Source: DASWRT01 sp036403035
GTDB lineage: Bacteria; Pseudomonadota; Alphaproteobacteria; ATCC43930; CGMCC-115725
Length of the DNA stretch: 15,575 nt
Assembly: GCA_036403035.1 (NCBI GenBank)
Contig: DASWRT010000414.1
Coordinates: forward strand, 1-15,575
Direction: 5' to 3'
Program-made: the position numbers and the translations under genes
Shown: in pieces, positions 5,971 through 14,378 of the stretch
Layout: the number at the start of each line of letters is the position of its first letter
How positions within the stretch are numbered: the stretch's first letter is position 1
Notes under the pieces: generated by a model
The model's input: the letters and a program-made list of their open reading frames with translations, nothing else
Databases searched by the model: none
What the model was told of the DNA's origin: nothing

Positions 5971-7881
5971 ATGAGCATGGCGAACAGCTCCGTTTCCATG
6001 AACGGCGAGAACGGTACGGCGAATGGGCGGAAGATGGCGCAGAGCGTCATGCTCGCCGCTCTCGGCGTGGTCTACGGCGACATCGGCACCTCCCCGCTCT
6101 ACGCGGTGAAGCAGTGCTTCGACGGCGTCGACTCGGTGACGCCCGACCGCGTGCTCGGCGTCATCTCGCTCATCACTTGGGCGTTGCTGATCGTCGTCAC
6201 GCTCAAATATGTCCTCGTCGTGATGCGCGCCGACAACCGCGGCGAGGGCGGCATTCTCGCGCTCACCGCGCTCGCGCTGCGTTCGGTCGGCCATATGGGC
6301 CGCCTGCCGCCCTGGATCATCGCCGGCGGCTTCCTCGGCGCCGCCCTGTTCTACGGCGACGGCGTCATCACCCCCGCGATCTCGGTTCTGAGTGCGGTCG
6401 AAGGGCTGAAAGTCGCGACGCCGTTCTTCGATCCCTACGTCATCCCGATCACGATCGTCCTCCTGGTCGGGCTGTTCCTGGCGCAGCGGCGCGGCACCGC
6501 GCGCGTGGGCGCCTTCTTCGGCCCGGTCATGGCGTTCTGGTTCGGCGTGATCGGCCTTTTCGGCATGATCGAGATCGTGCGGCAACCGGGCATCCTGGCC
6601 GCGGTCAGTCCGCTCTACGGCATCGACCTGCTGTTCGTGGCGCCGTGGCAGGGATTCGTGCTGCTCGGCTCGGTCGTGCTCGCGGTGACCGGGGCCGAGG
6701 CGCTCTATGCCGACATGGGGCATTTCGGCGCGAAGCCGATCCGCATCGCATGGCTGCGCTTCGTCTGCCCGGCGCTGCTCCTCAACTATTTCGGGCAAGG
6801 CGCGCTGCTCCTCTCCAGGCCCGAGGCGATCGAGAACCCGTTCTACCGGATGGCGCCGGGCTGGGCGCTGATCCCGCTCGTGATCCTGGCCTCGTCGGCG
6901 ACGGTGATCGCCTCGCAGGCGGTGATCTCCGGCGCCTTCTCGCTGACGAACCAGGCGGTGCAGCTCGGATTCCTGCCGCGGCTCGACGTGCGCCACACGT
7001 CGGAGGAGGAGATCGGTCAGGTCTACGTGCCGTCGATCAATGCGATGCTGCTCGTCGCGGTGGTCGCGCTGGTCCTGGGCTTCCGCTCCTCGGACAATCT
7101 CGGCGCCGCGTACGGCATCGCCGTGACCGGCACGATGGCGATCACGACGGCGCTCGCCTTCATCTACATGCGGCGCAACGCGCGGTGGCCGCTGATCAAG
7201 GCGGTGCCGTTGTTCCTGCTGTTCCTGACCGTCGACCTCGCCTTCTTCGGCGCGAACATGCTGAAGATCGCCGAGGGCGGCTGGTTCCCGCTGTTCGTCG
7301 CCGCCGCGGTCTATGCCATCATGTGGAGCTGGCGCCGCGGCCGCGTGCTGCTCGCCGAGCAGCGTGCGCAGGACGCCCTGTCGCTCGACACGTTCCTGCG
7401 CAACCTCAGGCCGGACAGCCCGGCGCGCGTCGCGGGAACCGCGATCTTCATGACCAGCAACAACCATTCCGTGCCGGGCGCGCTTCTGCACAACCTGAAA
7501 CACAACAAGATCCTGCATCAGCGCAACGTGCTGATGACGGTGCGGACCGAGGACATCCCGCGGGTGCCGGACGCCGACCGGCTGGAAATCCAGCACTTCG
7601 ACCACGGCTTCCACACTATCACGGTCCGCTACGGCTTCATGGAGGAGCCGAGCATCCCGCGGGCGCTGGCGCAATGCCGGCTCCGGCAGTTCCATTTCAG
7701 CCTGCTGGAGACGTCGTTCTTCGTCGGCCGCGAGACGATTCTCGGCCGCAAGCGGAGAGGATTCGCGCGCTGGACCATGCAGCTCTTCATCTTCATGGCC
7801 AACAACATGCTCGACGCGACGGAGTTCTTCCGCATCCCGCCGAACCGCGCGGTCGAACTCGGCGGGCAGATCGAGATCTGA
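5971..7881 (+). CDS. kup: Kup-family potassium uptake protein
   Basis: The 636-residue inner-membrane protein has the KUP/HAK/KT signature GVVYGDIGTSPLYA at residues 32-45, followed by GDGVITPAISVLSAVEG (129-145). About 12 hydrophobic segments run to residue ~455 and a cytoplasmic C-terminal domain of ~180 residues follows, as in E. coli Kup (622 residues). It imports K+, coupled to protons in characterised members. The frame is open upstream to 5875, but that extension is Arg-rich and not family-like; ATG at 5971 gives the usual short hydrophilic N-terminus. Starts at 5977 or 5998 are possible, since none has a strong Shine-Dalgarno sequence. It converges on the adenylate cyclase gene 43 bp away. 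Confidence 0.95.
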   Translation: MSMANSSVSMNGENGTANGRKMAQSVMLAALGVVYGDIGTSPLYAVKQCFDGVDSVTPDRVLGVISLITWALLIVVTLKYVLVVMRADNRGEGGILALTALALRSVGHMGRLPPWIIAGGFLGAALFYGDGVITPAISVLSAVEGLKVATPFFDPYVIPITIVLLVGLFLAQRRGTARVGAFFGPVMAFWFGVIGLFGMIEIVRQPGILAAVSPLYGIDLLFVAPWQGFVLLGSVVLAVTGAEALYADMGHFGAKPIRIAWLRFVCPALLLNYFGQGALLLSRPEAIENPFYRMAPGWALIPLVILASSATVIASQAVISGAFSLTNQAVQLGFLPRLDVRHTSEEEIGQVYVPSINAMLLVAVVALVLGFRSSDNLGAAYGIAVTGTMAITTALAFIYMRRNARWPLIKAVPLFLLFLTVDLAFFGANMLKIAEGGWFPLFVAAAVYAIMWSWRRGRVLLAEQRAQDALSLDTFLRNLRPDSPARVAGTAIFMTSNNHSVPGALLHNLKHNKILHQRNVLMTVRTEDIPRVPDADRLEIQHFDHGFHTITVRYGFMEEPSIPRALAQCRLRQFHFSLLETSFFVGRETILGRKRRGFARWTMQLFIFMANNMLDATEFFRIPPNRAVELGGQIEI

Positions 7882-7924
7882 CCGCAACGGCCGTCGGCAT
7901 GAACCGGCGCTGCGTCCGGACCGA

Positions 7925-9376
7925 TCAATCCGCTGCCATCGGCAGCTCCTCGGTCCTGGTCTCGACCGCCTCCGCCACGGCGCTGTCGCTCTCGCCAAGC
8001 GTCCAGATCCTCACCTCGCCGTCGCGGCCGCGCAGCGGCATCGAGCCGCCCTGGACCAGACCGTCGAGCAGCGCGCCCGCCGGTCCCGCGCCCAGCTCCT
8101 CGCGCACGGCCTCGACCAGCCGCTCGCTGACGATCAGCCGCGCGCCGCGGTCGCGGGTCAATGCCTCCAGCCGGCAGGCGATGTTGACCGCGTCGCCGAT
8201 CACCGTGAACTCCAGCCGCCGCTCGCTGCCGACATTGCCGAGCACGACCGCGCCGTAATGGATGCCGATGCCCATGCGCACCGGCATCTCGCCGCGGCGG
8301 GCGCGCTCGGCGTTCCAGTCGTCGAGCGACCGGATCATCGACCGGGCGCAGGCCAGCGCTCGCGCCGCGTCGTCGGTGCCGGGCTCCGGCGTGCCGAAGG
8401 TCGCCATCAGCGCGTCGCCGATATACTTGTCGAGCGTGCCGCCGTGCGCGAACACCACCTCCGCCAGCCGGTCGTAGTGCTCGCGCAGCAGCCGGATCAC
8501 CTCCTCCGGCGCGGCATGCTCGGCGAAGCCGCTGAACCCGACGATGTCGGCGAACATCACCGCGACGCGCTGCCGCCGAACCTTGCCGAGCGGGTCGTCG
8601 AGGCGGGCGAGCGCGTCGACCACGTTGGGCGAGAAGTAGCGCGCGAGGTTGCCGCGCTCGCGCTCCGCCGCGGCCTGCCGGCGCACCAGCCGCCGCGACC
8701 GCGCGACCGCGATCGCCAGCACGGCGGTCACGGCGAGCAGCAGCACGACCTCCTGATAGCGGGCGGTGAGGTCGACGAACTCGGGATCGAGCAGGCGGGC
8801 GATCCGTTCGGCGGGCGGCAGCGCGATGAACGCGGCCGGATCGGGCAACGCCTTGGTGTGCGGCTGCGCCAGCACCCACGCCACGCCGCCGGCCCAGGCG
8901 GCGGCGCCGACGAAGCCGGTCCACAGCACGTAGCCGGGGGACAGGCTCAGCACCGTCGGCGCCAGCAGCACGAAGTAATACGGGAAGTTCCCGAAGTGGA
9001 ACGTGAGCGCCGGCGGCCCCGGCGGTTCGGCGGCGAGCGGGTTCGGCAGCACCAGCGCCGCCGTCAGGAGCGCCGCGTCGAGCGCCGAGAGCGCGTACTT
9101 CGTCCAGGGCTTGCGCCGGCCGCGGCGCGACAGCCACATGAGGCCGAGCGGCAGGCCCGCGAACGTCGCGAGCAGCGCCAGATAATAGACCACGTCGAGC
9201 TGCGGCCGGCTGACGATCAGCCACGCCGCGATGATCAGCGCGGCGGCGGCGCGCGCCGCGGCGAGCAGCCGGCCGCCGGTCTCGCGCTCGCGTGCGAAGG
9301 CGGCGCGGAGCCGGGCGGCATAGCGGCGGTCCGGGCCGGAACGGCGGCGGCGGAGCAGCAGCCGAGGCAATCTCAT
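7925..9376 (-). CDS. Membrane-anchored class III adenylate cyclase
   Basis: The protein has 483 residues. Residues ~40-230 hold about six hydrophobic segments (for example 41-56, 62-81, 97-111, 132-150, 152-170 and 209-226). A short linker leads to a class III nucleotide cyclase domain at ~265-450. Metal-binding aspartates are D277 (in FADIVGF) and D321 (in KYIGDALMATFG). K317 and D395 (in VIGDAVNIACRLE) are the residues that select adenine, and N398 and R402 are the transition-state pair. All catalytic positions are present, so it should make cAMP. No HAMP or known sensor domain is recognisable, so the membrane part is probably an uncharacterised sensory module. ATG at 9376 is preceded by GAGAAAG. 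It is divergent from the dioxygenase gene across a 166-bp gap. Confidence 0.93.
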   Translation of the reverse strand: MRLPRLLLRRRRSGPDRRYAARLRAAFARERETGGRLLAAARAAAALIIAAWLIVSRPQLDVVYYLALLATFAGLPLGLMWLSRRGRRKPWTKYALSALDAALLTAALVLPNPLAAEPPGPPALTFHFGNFPYYFVLLAPTVLSLSPGYVLWTGFVGAAAWAGGVAWVLAQPHTKALPDPAAFIALPPAERIARLLDPEFVDLTARYQEVVLLLAVTAVLAIAVARSRRLVRRQAAAERERGNLARYFSPNVVDALARLDDPLGKVRRQRVAVMFADIVGFSGFAEHAAPEEVIRLLREHYDRLAEVVFAHGGTLDKYIGDALMATFGTPEPGTDDAARALACARSMIRSLDDWNAERARRGEMPVRMGIGIHYGAVVLGNVGSERRLEFTVIGDAVNIACRLEALTRDRGARLIVSERLVEAVREELGAGPAGALLDGLVQGGSMPLRGRDGEVRIWTLGESDSAVAEAVETRTEELPMAAD

Positions 9377-9542
9377 CGGGCGGATCTTTCTCGATCGAAG
9401 GCGGCCGCGCCACCTTGCCGCGGAACTTCGGCAAGAACGTGGCGTTCGAGCACGGATCGCGGCTGCGCAACCGATCGGCGAACCGGAGCGCGCCGGGATT
9501 CAGGACAGGCAGGCAGTCGCGAACCGCTAGGGAAGCGTGGCC

Positions 9543-10475
9543 ATGACGAGCATCTTCTTCGATCCGAATCTCGGGGACGACGACCGCCGCCACCGGATCT
9601 ACGGCGGCCAGATCATCGTCCTGTCACCGACCGAGACGACGCGGGCGCTCTGCGCCCATGCCCGCGACATGATCGAGACCGCCTTTGCCGGGCACGATCC
9701 GCGGACCGTGCACGAGACGCTGCCGGTCGAGGAGTGCGTCGCGATCCTGGCCAAGCTGAAGCCGGCCTTCATCCATCACCCGCGCTGCAAGGACCTGCTC
9801 CGGGCGCTGCTCGCCGAACTCGGCTGCGACCCGCAGGAGACCTATTTCGACGTGCCGCGGCTGCGCACGGCGATGCCCGGCGATTATCTCGCCTCCGGCA
9901 TCGCCTATGCCTTCCACCCGCACCGCGACACCTGGTACTCGGCGCCGCCCTGCCAGCTCAACTGGTGGTTCCCCGTCTACGACATGGAACCCGAAAACGG
10001 GCTCGCCTTCCACCCGCGCTATTTCTCGCAGCCCGTCAAGAACAGCTCGCACACCTACAACTATTATCGCTGGAACGCGGAGAGCCGCGCCAATGCGGCG
10101 CAGCACGTGAAGACCGACACCCGCGTGCAGCCCCGCCCGGAAGAGCCGATCGAGCTCGATCCGCAGATCCGGCCGATCGTCCCGCCCGGCGGCATCATCC
10201 TGTTCTCCGGCGCGCAGCTCCATTCGACGGTGCCGAACACGACCGGCCGCGTCCGCTACAGCATCGATTTCCGCACCGTCCACCGTGGCGACGTGGCGGC
10301 GCGGCGCGGCGCGGCGAACGTCGATTCCGCGTGCACCGGGACGACGATGCGCGACTATCTCCGCGTCTCCGACCTGTCGCGTCTCGATGAGCGGGTAGTC
10401 GCCCTGTACGACGACGGCGTGCCGCCCGACGGCATCGCCGTGTATGCGCCAGGAGCGGTCGGCGCCGACCGCTGA
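9543..10475 (+). CDS. Putative non-heme Fe(II)/2-oxoglutarate-dependent dioxygenase
   Basis: The product has 310 residues. A jelly-roll-type iron site is suggested by HPHRDTW, giving the H127-x-D129 pair, and the distal H227 in LFSGAQLHSTVPN. R236 or R238 (in TGRVRYSIDFRTVH) is in place to bind 2-oxoglutarate. The region between (CQLNWWFPVYDMEPENGLAFHPRYF) resembles phytanoyl-CoA-dioxygenase-like enzymes acting on small molecules. Such enzymes hydroxylate or otherwise oxidise a substrate using O2 and 2-oxoglutarate. The substrate is not identifiable, and no biosynthetic cluster surrounds it. I chose ATG at 9543 over the in-frame GTG at 9537 because AGGGAAG (9529-9535) is well spaced for the ATG. 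Confidence 0.75.
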   Translation: MTSIFFDPNLGDDDRRHRIYGGQIIVLSPTETTRALCAHARDMIETAFAGHDPRTVHETLPVEECVAILAKLKPAFIHHPRCKDLLRALLAELGCDPQETYFDVPRLRTAMPGDYLASGIAYAFHPHRDTWYSAPPCQLNWWFPVYDMEPENGLAFHPRYFSQPVKNSSHTYNYYRWNAESRANAAQHVKTDTRVQPRPEEPIELDPQIRPIVPPGGIILFSGAQLHSTVPNTTGRVRYSIDFRTVHRGDVAARRGAANVDSACTGTTMRDYLRVSDLSRLDERVVALYDDGVPPDGIAVYAPGAVGADR

Positions 10476-10619
10476 CACTCCCTTTACGGCGGAAGCCATA
10501 GCCCCGCCCTTGCTGTCCGGCCCTTCGCGGGGAGCGCTTTCGACCGTCCGCGTGATCGTGTTGCGATCCGGTGTTACGCTGCGCCTCAGCGTCGCAACTT
10601 TCCCGCGAGACCGGTCGAG

Positions 10620-11477
10620 ATGCCGTCCTTCGCCGCTTCCATTGCACGGGCGGTTCTGCCGCTGCTACCGATGCTGGTTCTCGCCGCCGCCTGCCAGCCC
10701 ACGCCGCCGTCATCGTCATCGCCGGCCGGCGGCGGAGCCGTCGCCGATCTCCCGCTCCCCGGCGGCGCGACGCAGCGCGTGCTCTATCTCGATCCTGATG
10801 GACCACCCGCGGCGACGCTCGTGTTGCTGCCGGGCGGCGGTGGCGTTCTGCGCATCGCCGATGACGGGCACATCGGGCGGGACGGCAATTTCCTCATCCG
10901 CACGCGTGATTTGTGGCAGCGGCAAGGCTTTGCGGTCGCCATCCCCGATGTGCCGTCCGACCGGAACGATCTTTTAGGCTTCCGGCTGACCGACGCCTAT
11001 GGCGAGACGTTGCGCCGGATCGTTGCGTCCGCCCGTGCGCGCCACCCCGCCGCGCCGGTCTGGCTCGTCGGCACGAGCCAGGGGGCGAACGCCGCCGTCA
11101 ATGCCGGCAGCCGCCTTGCCGCCGGCGGGGAGATCGCCGGGCTCGTTCTCACCTCGTCGGTTACGCGGCAGCGCAACCGCCCAGGCTGGACCGACACCGT
11201 GTTCGGCGCCCGGCTCGACAAAGTGACGGTTCCGGTGCTGATCGTCGCCCATCGCGACGACGGCTGCGTCATTACCCCGCCGGACGACGCGGCGCGCCTT
11301 CGCGGCGCGCTCACCGGTTCGCCCCGGACCGAACTGATGATCGTGGACGGCGGGCTGCCGCCTCGCTCGGACCCGTGCGAAGCCTTCTCCGAGCACGGTT
11401 TCTACGGGATCGAGCCGGCGGTCGTCGGACGCATCGCGGACTGGATACGGAGCATCGGCGGCGCGAAGGCGCCATAG
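10620..11477 (+). CDS. Putative lipoprotein alpha/beta hydrolase
   Basis: The 285-residue protein starts with a signal sequence: arginine at position 10, a hydrophobic core at 11-24, then LAAAC with C25 as the likely lipidation site. A Pro/Ser-rich linker (27-36) follows. The rest is an alpha/beta-hydrolase fold: nucleophile elbow GTSQG (S153), acid in HRDDGC (D213 or D214), and a plausible catalytic His in SEHGFYG (H259). The LLPGGGG motif (69-75) is in place for the oxyanion hole. It probably acts at the envelope on an ester or amide; the substrate is unknown. The 144-bp gap from the dioxygenase argues for its own promoter, although co-transcription is possible. It ends 30 bp from actR, convergent. 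Confidence 0.75.
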   Translation: MPSFAASIARAVLPLLPMLVLAAACQPTPPSSSSPAGGGAVADLPLPGGATQRVLYLDPDGPPAATLVLLPGGGGVLRIADDGHIGRDGNFLIRTRDLWQRQGFAVAIPDVPSDRNDLLGFRLTDAYGETLRRIVASARARHPAAPVWLVGTSQGANAAVNAGSRLAAGGEIAGLVLTSSVTRQRNRPGWTDTVFGARLDKVTVPVLIVAHRDDGCVITPPDDAARLRGALTGSPRTELMIVDGGLPPRSDPCEAFSEHGFYGIEPAVVGRIADWIRSIGGAKAP

Positions 11478-11507
11478 CTCCCGCATGCCCCGGCATCCCA
11501 GCCGCCG

Positions 11508-12104
11508 TCAGTTCCGCGGCGCGTGCTTGCTGAGGATGCGTTGCAGCGTCCGCCGGTGCATCTTGAGCCGCCGCGCCGTCTCCGAGACGTTGCGGTCGCA
11601 CTGCTCGAAGACGCGCTGGATGTGCTCCCACCGGACGCGGTCGGCCGACATCGGATCGGCGGGCGGCGGCGGCAGGGCGCCGTCGGTCGCAAGCAGGGCG
11701 CTCTCGACCGCGTCGGCATCGGCCGGCTTCGGCAGATAGTCGACCGCGCCGGCCTTTACCGCCGCGACGGCGGTCGCGATGTTGCCGTAGCCGGTCAGCA
11801 TGACGATGCGCGCGTTCGGGCGGGCGCGCCGGATCGCGCTCACCACTTCGAGCCCGCTGCCGTCGCCGAGGCGCAGGTCGACGACCGCGAAGGCCGGCGG
11901 CCGGGCGGTCACCGCGCCGATCCCGCCGGCGACGCTGTCCGCCGTCTGCACGATGAAGCCGCGCTTCTCCATCGCCCGCGCGAGCCGCTGGCAGAGCGGT
12001 GCGTCGTCGTCGACGATCAGCAGGGCGCGGTCGGCCTCGCTCAGTCCCTGGAGGCTGATCGGTCCGGATGCCGGCTGCTCCGGCTGCTGCTGGTTAACGG
12101 CCAT
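11508..12104 (-). CDS. actR: Redox-responsive response regulator of the RegA/PrrA/ActR family
   Basis: The 198-residue length is typical of this family. The receiver domain (~27-140) has the acidic pocket D32-D34, the phospho-acceptor D76 in VVDLRL, T104 in MLTGYG and K126 in LPKP. A Pro-rich linker (145-148) leads to a Fis-type helix-turn-helix (NVSETARRLKMHRRTLQRIL, 172-191), whose sequence is the family hallmark. Homologues control respiration, carbon and nitrogen fixation, photosynthesis or acid tolerance in response to redox state. The frame is open further upstream, but ATG at 12104 gives the standard N-terminus and has AGGCGG upstream. It overlaps the end of actS by 11 bp, indicating coupled translation. 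Confidence 0.93.
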   Translation of the reverse strand: MAVNQQQPEQPASGPISLQGLSEADRALLIVDDDAPLCQRLARAMEKRGFIVQTADSVAGGIGAVTARPPAFAVVDLRLGDGSGLEVVSAIRRARPNARIVMLTGYGNIATAVAAVKAGAVDYLPKPADADAVESALLATDGALPPPPADPMSADRVRWEHIQRVFEQCDRNVSETARRLKMHRRTLQRILSKHAPRN

Positions 12105-13455
12105 GAGCCGCCTCGCTCGCTGCGTGCTGATGTTGGTGCTGCATGTTCGTGTCGGTCTCCAGATTGGAACGATTCCATTGAATCGCAACATGCGCGCCGC
12201 CTTCGGGCAGGTTTTCGAAGGCGAGCCGGGCGCCGGTGCGCTGGAGCAGGGTCTGCGCGATGAAGATCCCCAGCCCCATGTGGTTGCCGCTGCCGTCGGC
12301 GCGCGACGACAGGTACGGCTCGCCGAGCCGCGCCAGCACGTGCGGCGGAAAGCCGAGCCCGTCGTCGGTGATGTCGAGGCTGATCCGCTTCGGATCCCAC
12401 GCGATCGTCACCGTGACCTCGCGCTGCGCGAACTGGATCGCGTTGGCGATCAGGTTGCCGAGACCGTGCACGACTTCGGGCGTGCGCGGCACCAGCGGCT
12501 CGTCGGTCACGTCGACGTCGGTCGCCGTCGCGTAGATGACGTGGACCTCGCCCTCAGCCTCGTAGGGGGAGCCGGCGGCCTCGACCAGCGCCGAGATCGG
12601 CATCCGCGCATAGGGCGAGGCCCCGCGGTCGTTCTCCGGACGGCGCGACAGCTCGGCGAGGATCTTGCGGCAGCGTTCGCTCTGGCTCAGCAGCAGCGCC
12701 GCGTCCTCGGCATAGGGGCTGTCCGGCGGCAGCTCGCGGACCAGCTCCTTCGCGATCACCGCGATCGTGCCGAGCGGGCTGCCCAGCTCGTGCGCCGCGG
12801 CGGCGGCCAGCGCGCCGACCGCCGAGACCCGCTGCTCGCGGGCAAGCGCGAGCTGCGTCGCCGTGTACGCGTCGCCCATCCGCCGCGCCCCGTCGGCGAC
12901 GTTCCGCGCATACGAGGCGATGAACACCGTCGAGAGCGTCAGCGCGGTCCACACGCCGAAGATGTAGGCCGGCGGCAGGTCGAGGTCGCCGTCGCGCCAC
13001 GGCAGCGGCAGATGGTCGAGCGCCAGCACCGTGATCGTCGCGATCGCGAGCAGCGCCAGCACGACGACGCTGCGTTGCGACAGGATCGTCGCGGCGACCG
13101 TGACCGGCGCCAGCATCAGCGTCGCGAACGGGTTGAGCAGTCCGCCGGTCAGGTACAGCAGCAGGCCGAGCTGAAGGATGTCGTAGGCGAGGTGGACCGT
13201 GGCCTCGCCGTCGCCAAGGCGCGACCCGCCCTGGCGCTGCCGCGTCGCGACGACGTTGAAGACCGCCGATGCGGCGACGACCGCACCGGCGAGGCCGAAC
13301 GGCAGCTTGTAGCCGTAGCCGAACTGGACGACGAGCAGCGCGGTCGCCTGCCCGATCACCGCGGCCCAGCGGATCAGGATCAGCAGCCGCAGGCTGACGC
13401 GCGCGGCGCCTCCTTCGCCCAGCACGGCGGGCGCATTGATGATCGAAAAGACCAT
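12094..13455 (-). CDS. actS: Redox-sensing histidine kinase of the RegB/PrrB/ActS family
   Basis: The protein has 453 residues from ATG 13455. The N-terminal half carries six hydrophobic segments and the quinone-site heptad GGLLNPF (104-110). The H-box AHELGSPLGT contains the phospho-acceptor H222. C262 in SQSERCRKIL corresponds to the redox-active cysteine of RegB. The N-box (NLIANA, 334-339) and G-box (DDGLGF, 364-369) complete the ATPase. The frame is open to GTG 13518, but that extension is Arg-rich and not family-like, so MVFSIINAP is preferred; the upstream TATATAT (13467-13473) may be part of a promoter. The C-terminus has an unusual histidine-rich tail (434-453). It phosphorylates ActR, encoded next. 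Confidence 0.93.
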   Translation of the reverse strand: MVFSIINAPAVLGEGGAARVSLRLLILIRWAAVIGQATALLVVQFGYGYKLPFGLAGAVVAASAVFNVVATRQRQGGSRLGDGEATVHLAYDILQLGLLLYLTGGLLNPFATLMLAPVTVAATILSQRSVVVLALLAIATITVLALDHLPLPWRDGDLDLPPAYIFGVWTALTLSTVFIASYARNVADGARRMGDAYTATQLALAREQRVSAVGALAAAAAHELGSPLGTIAVIAKELVRELPPDSPYAEDAALLLSQSERCRKILAELSRRPENDRGASPYARMPISALVEAAGSPYEAEGEVHVIYATATDVDVTDEPLVPRTPEVVHGLGNLIANAIQFAQREVTVTIAWDPKRISLDITDDGLGFPPHVLARLGEPYLSSRADGSGNHMGLGIFIAQTLLQRTGARLAFENLPEGGAHVAIQWNRSNLETDTNMQHQHQHAASEAAHGR

Positions 13456-13562
13456 GACGCGCACTGATATATAGGAGCGAAGGCCGCTCGGCCATCCACG
13501 GTTGCGGCGCAGGCGCACCGGCGGGCTGGTTCCGGCCGCGCCGCCGCCCCATATACGTCGCC

Positions 13563-14354
13563 GTGCCAGCCGCCGCCTCCCCCTCCGCTCCTTCGGTTGC
13601 CCCCGCCATCCTGGTGGAGCACCTGACCAAGCGCTTCCGCGAGACCGTCGTCGCGGTCGACGACATCAGCTTTGCCGTGCCGCGCGGCGCCACGGCGGCG
13701 CTGCTCGGCGGCAACGGCGCCGGCAAGACGACGACGCTGTCGATGCTGCTCGGGCTGCTGCTGCCGACCGAGGGGCGCATCCGGATCCTCGGCGAGGACA
13801 TGCTGCGGCACCGCTACCGCGTGCTGCCGCGGATGAACTTCTCCTCGCCCTATGTCGACCTGCCGCATCGCCTGACCGTGCGGCAGAACCTCGACATCTA
13901 CGCCCGGCTCTACGGGCTCCGGCACGTCGGCGAGCGGATCGCCGAGATCGCCCGCGACCTCCAGATCGAGCCGTTCCTCAAGCGGCCGACCGGCAGTCTC
14001 TCGGCCGGGCAGAAGACGCGCGTCGCGCTGGCCAAGTCGCTGCTCAACGAGCCCGACCTGCTGCTGCTCGACGAGCCGACCGCGTCGCTCGACCCCGATA
14101 CCGGCGACTGGGTGCGCTCCTACCTGGAGACCTACCGCGAGCGCACCGGCGCCACGATCCTGCTCGCTTCGCACAACATGGCCGAGGTCGAGCGGCTCTG
14201 CTCGCAGGTGATGATGATGCGCCAGGGCCGCATCGTCGACCGCGGCAGCCCGCACGAGCTGATCGCGCGGCACGGCCGCCGCAATCTGGAGGAGGTCTTC
14301 CTCGCCATCGCCCGCGGCAGCGCCCGCGCCCAGGACCTCGCCGTGGCGGAGTGA
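13563..14354 (+). CDS. ABC-2 type transporter ATP-binding protein
   Basis: The product has 263 residues. Walker A is GGNGAGKTT (49-57), the signature LSAGQ (146-150), Walker B LLLLDEP (166-172), the D-loop SLD (175-177) and the H-loop H204. These place it with ATPases of ABC-2 exporters (NodI/NatA-like). The Q-loop region reads PRMNFSSPYVDL (89-100) with no obvious glutamine. The first clear start is GTG 13563 with no evident Shine-Dalgarno, so the start is uncertain by some residues; conserved sequence begins at ~ILVEHLTKRF (16-25). It is divergent from actS across a 107-bp gap that must hold both promoters. The permease downstream is the obvious partner. The substrate is unknown. Confidence 0.92.
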   Translation: MPAAASPSAPSVAPAILVEHLTKRFRETVVAVDDISFAVPRGATAALLGGNGAGKTTTLSMLLGLLLPTEGRIRILGEDMLRHRYRVLPRMNFSSPYVDLPHRLTVRQNLDIYARLYGLRHVGERIAEIARDLQIEPFLKRPTGSLSAGQKTRVALAKSLLNEPDLLLLDEPTASLDPDTGDWVRSYLETYRERTGATILLASHNMAEVERLCSQVMMMRQGRIVDRGSPHELIARHGRRNLEEVFLAIARGSARAQDLAVAE

Positions 14355-14378
14355 TCGTTCACGGGAGGAATAACAAAA

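Noticed and set aside
5416..7998. Very long minus-strand open frame opposite kup
   Set aside because: The translation is Arg/Glu/Asp/His-rich with no domain pattern and lies opposite a certain Kup gene; this is typical of a shadow frame in high-GC DNA.
7629..9593. Second long minus-strand frame overlapping the cyclase gene
   Set aside because: It is Arg/Ala-rich and out of frame with the clear cyclase domain; a shadow frame.
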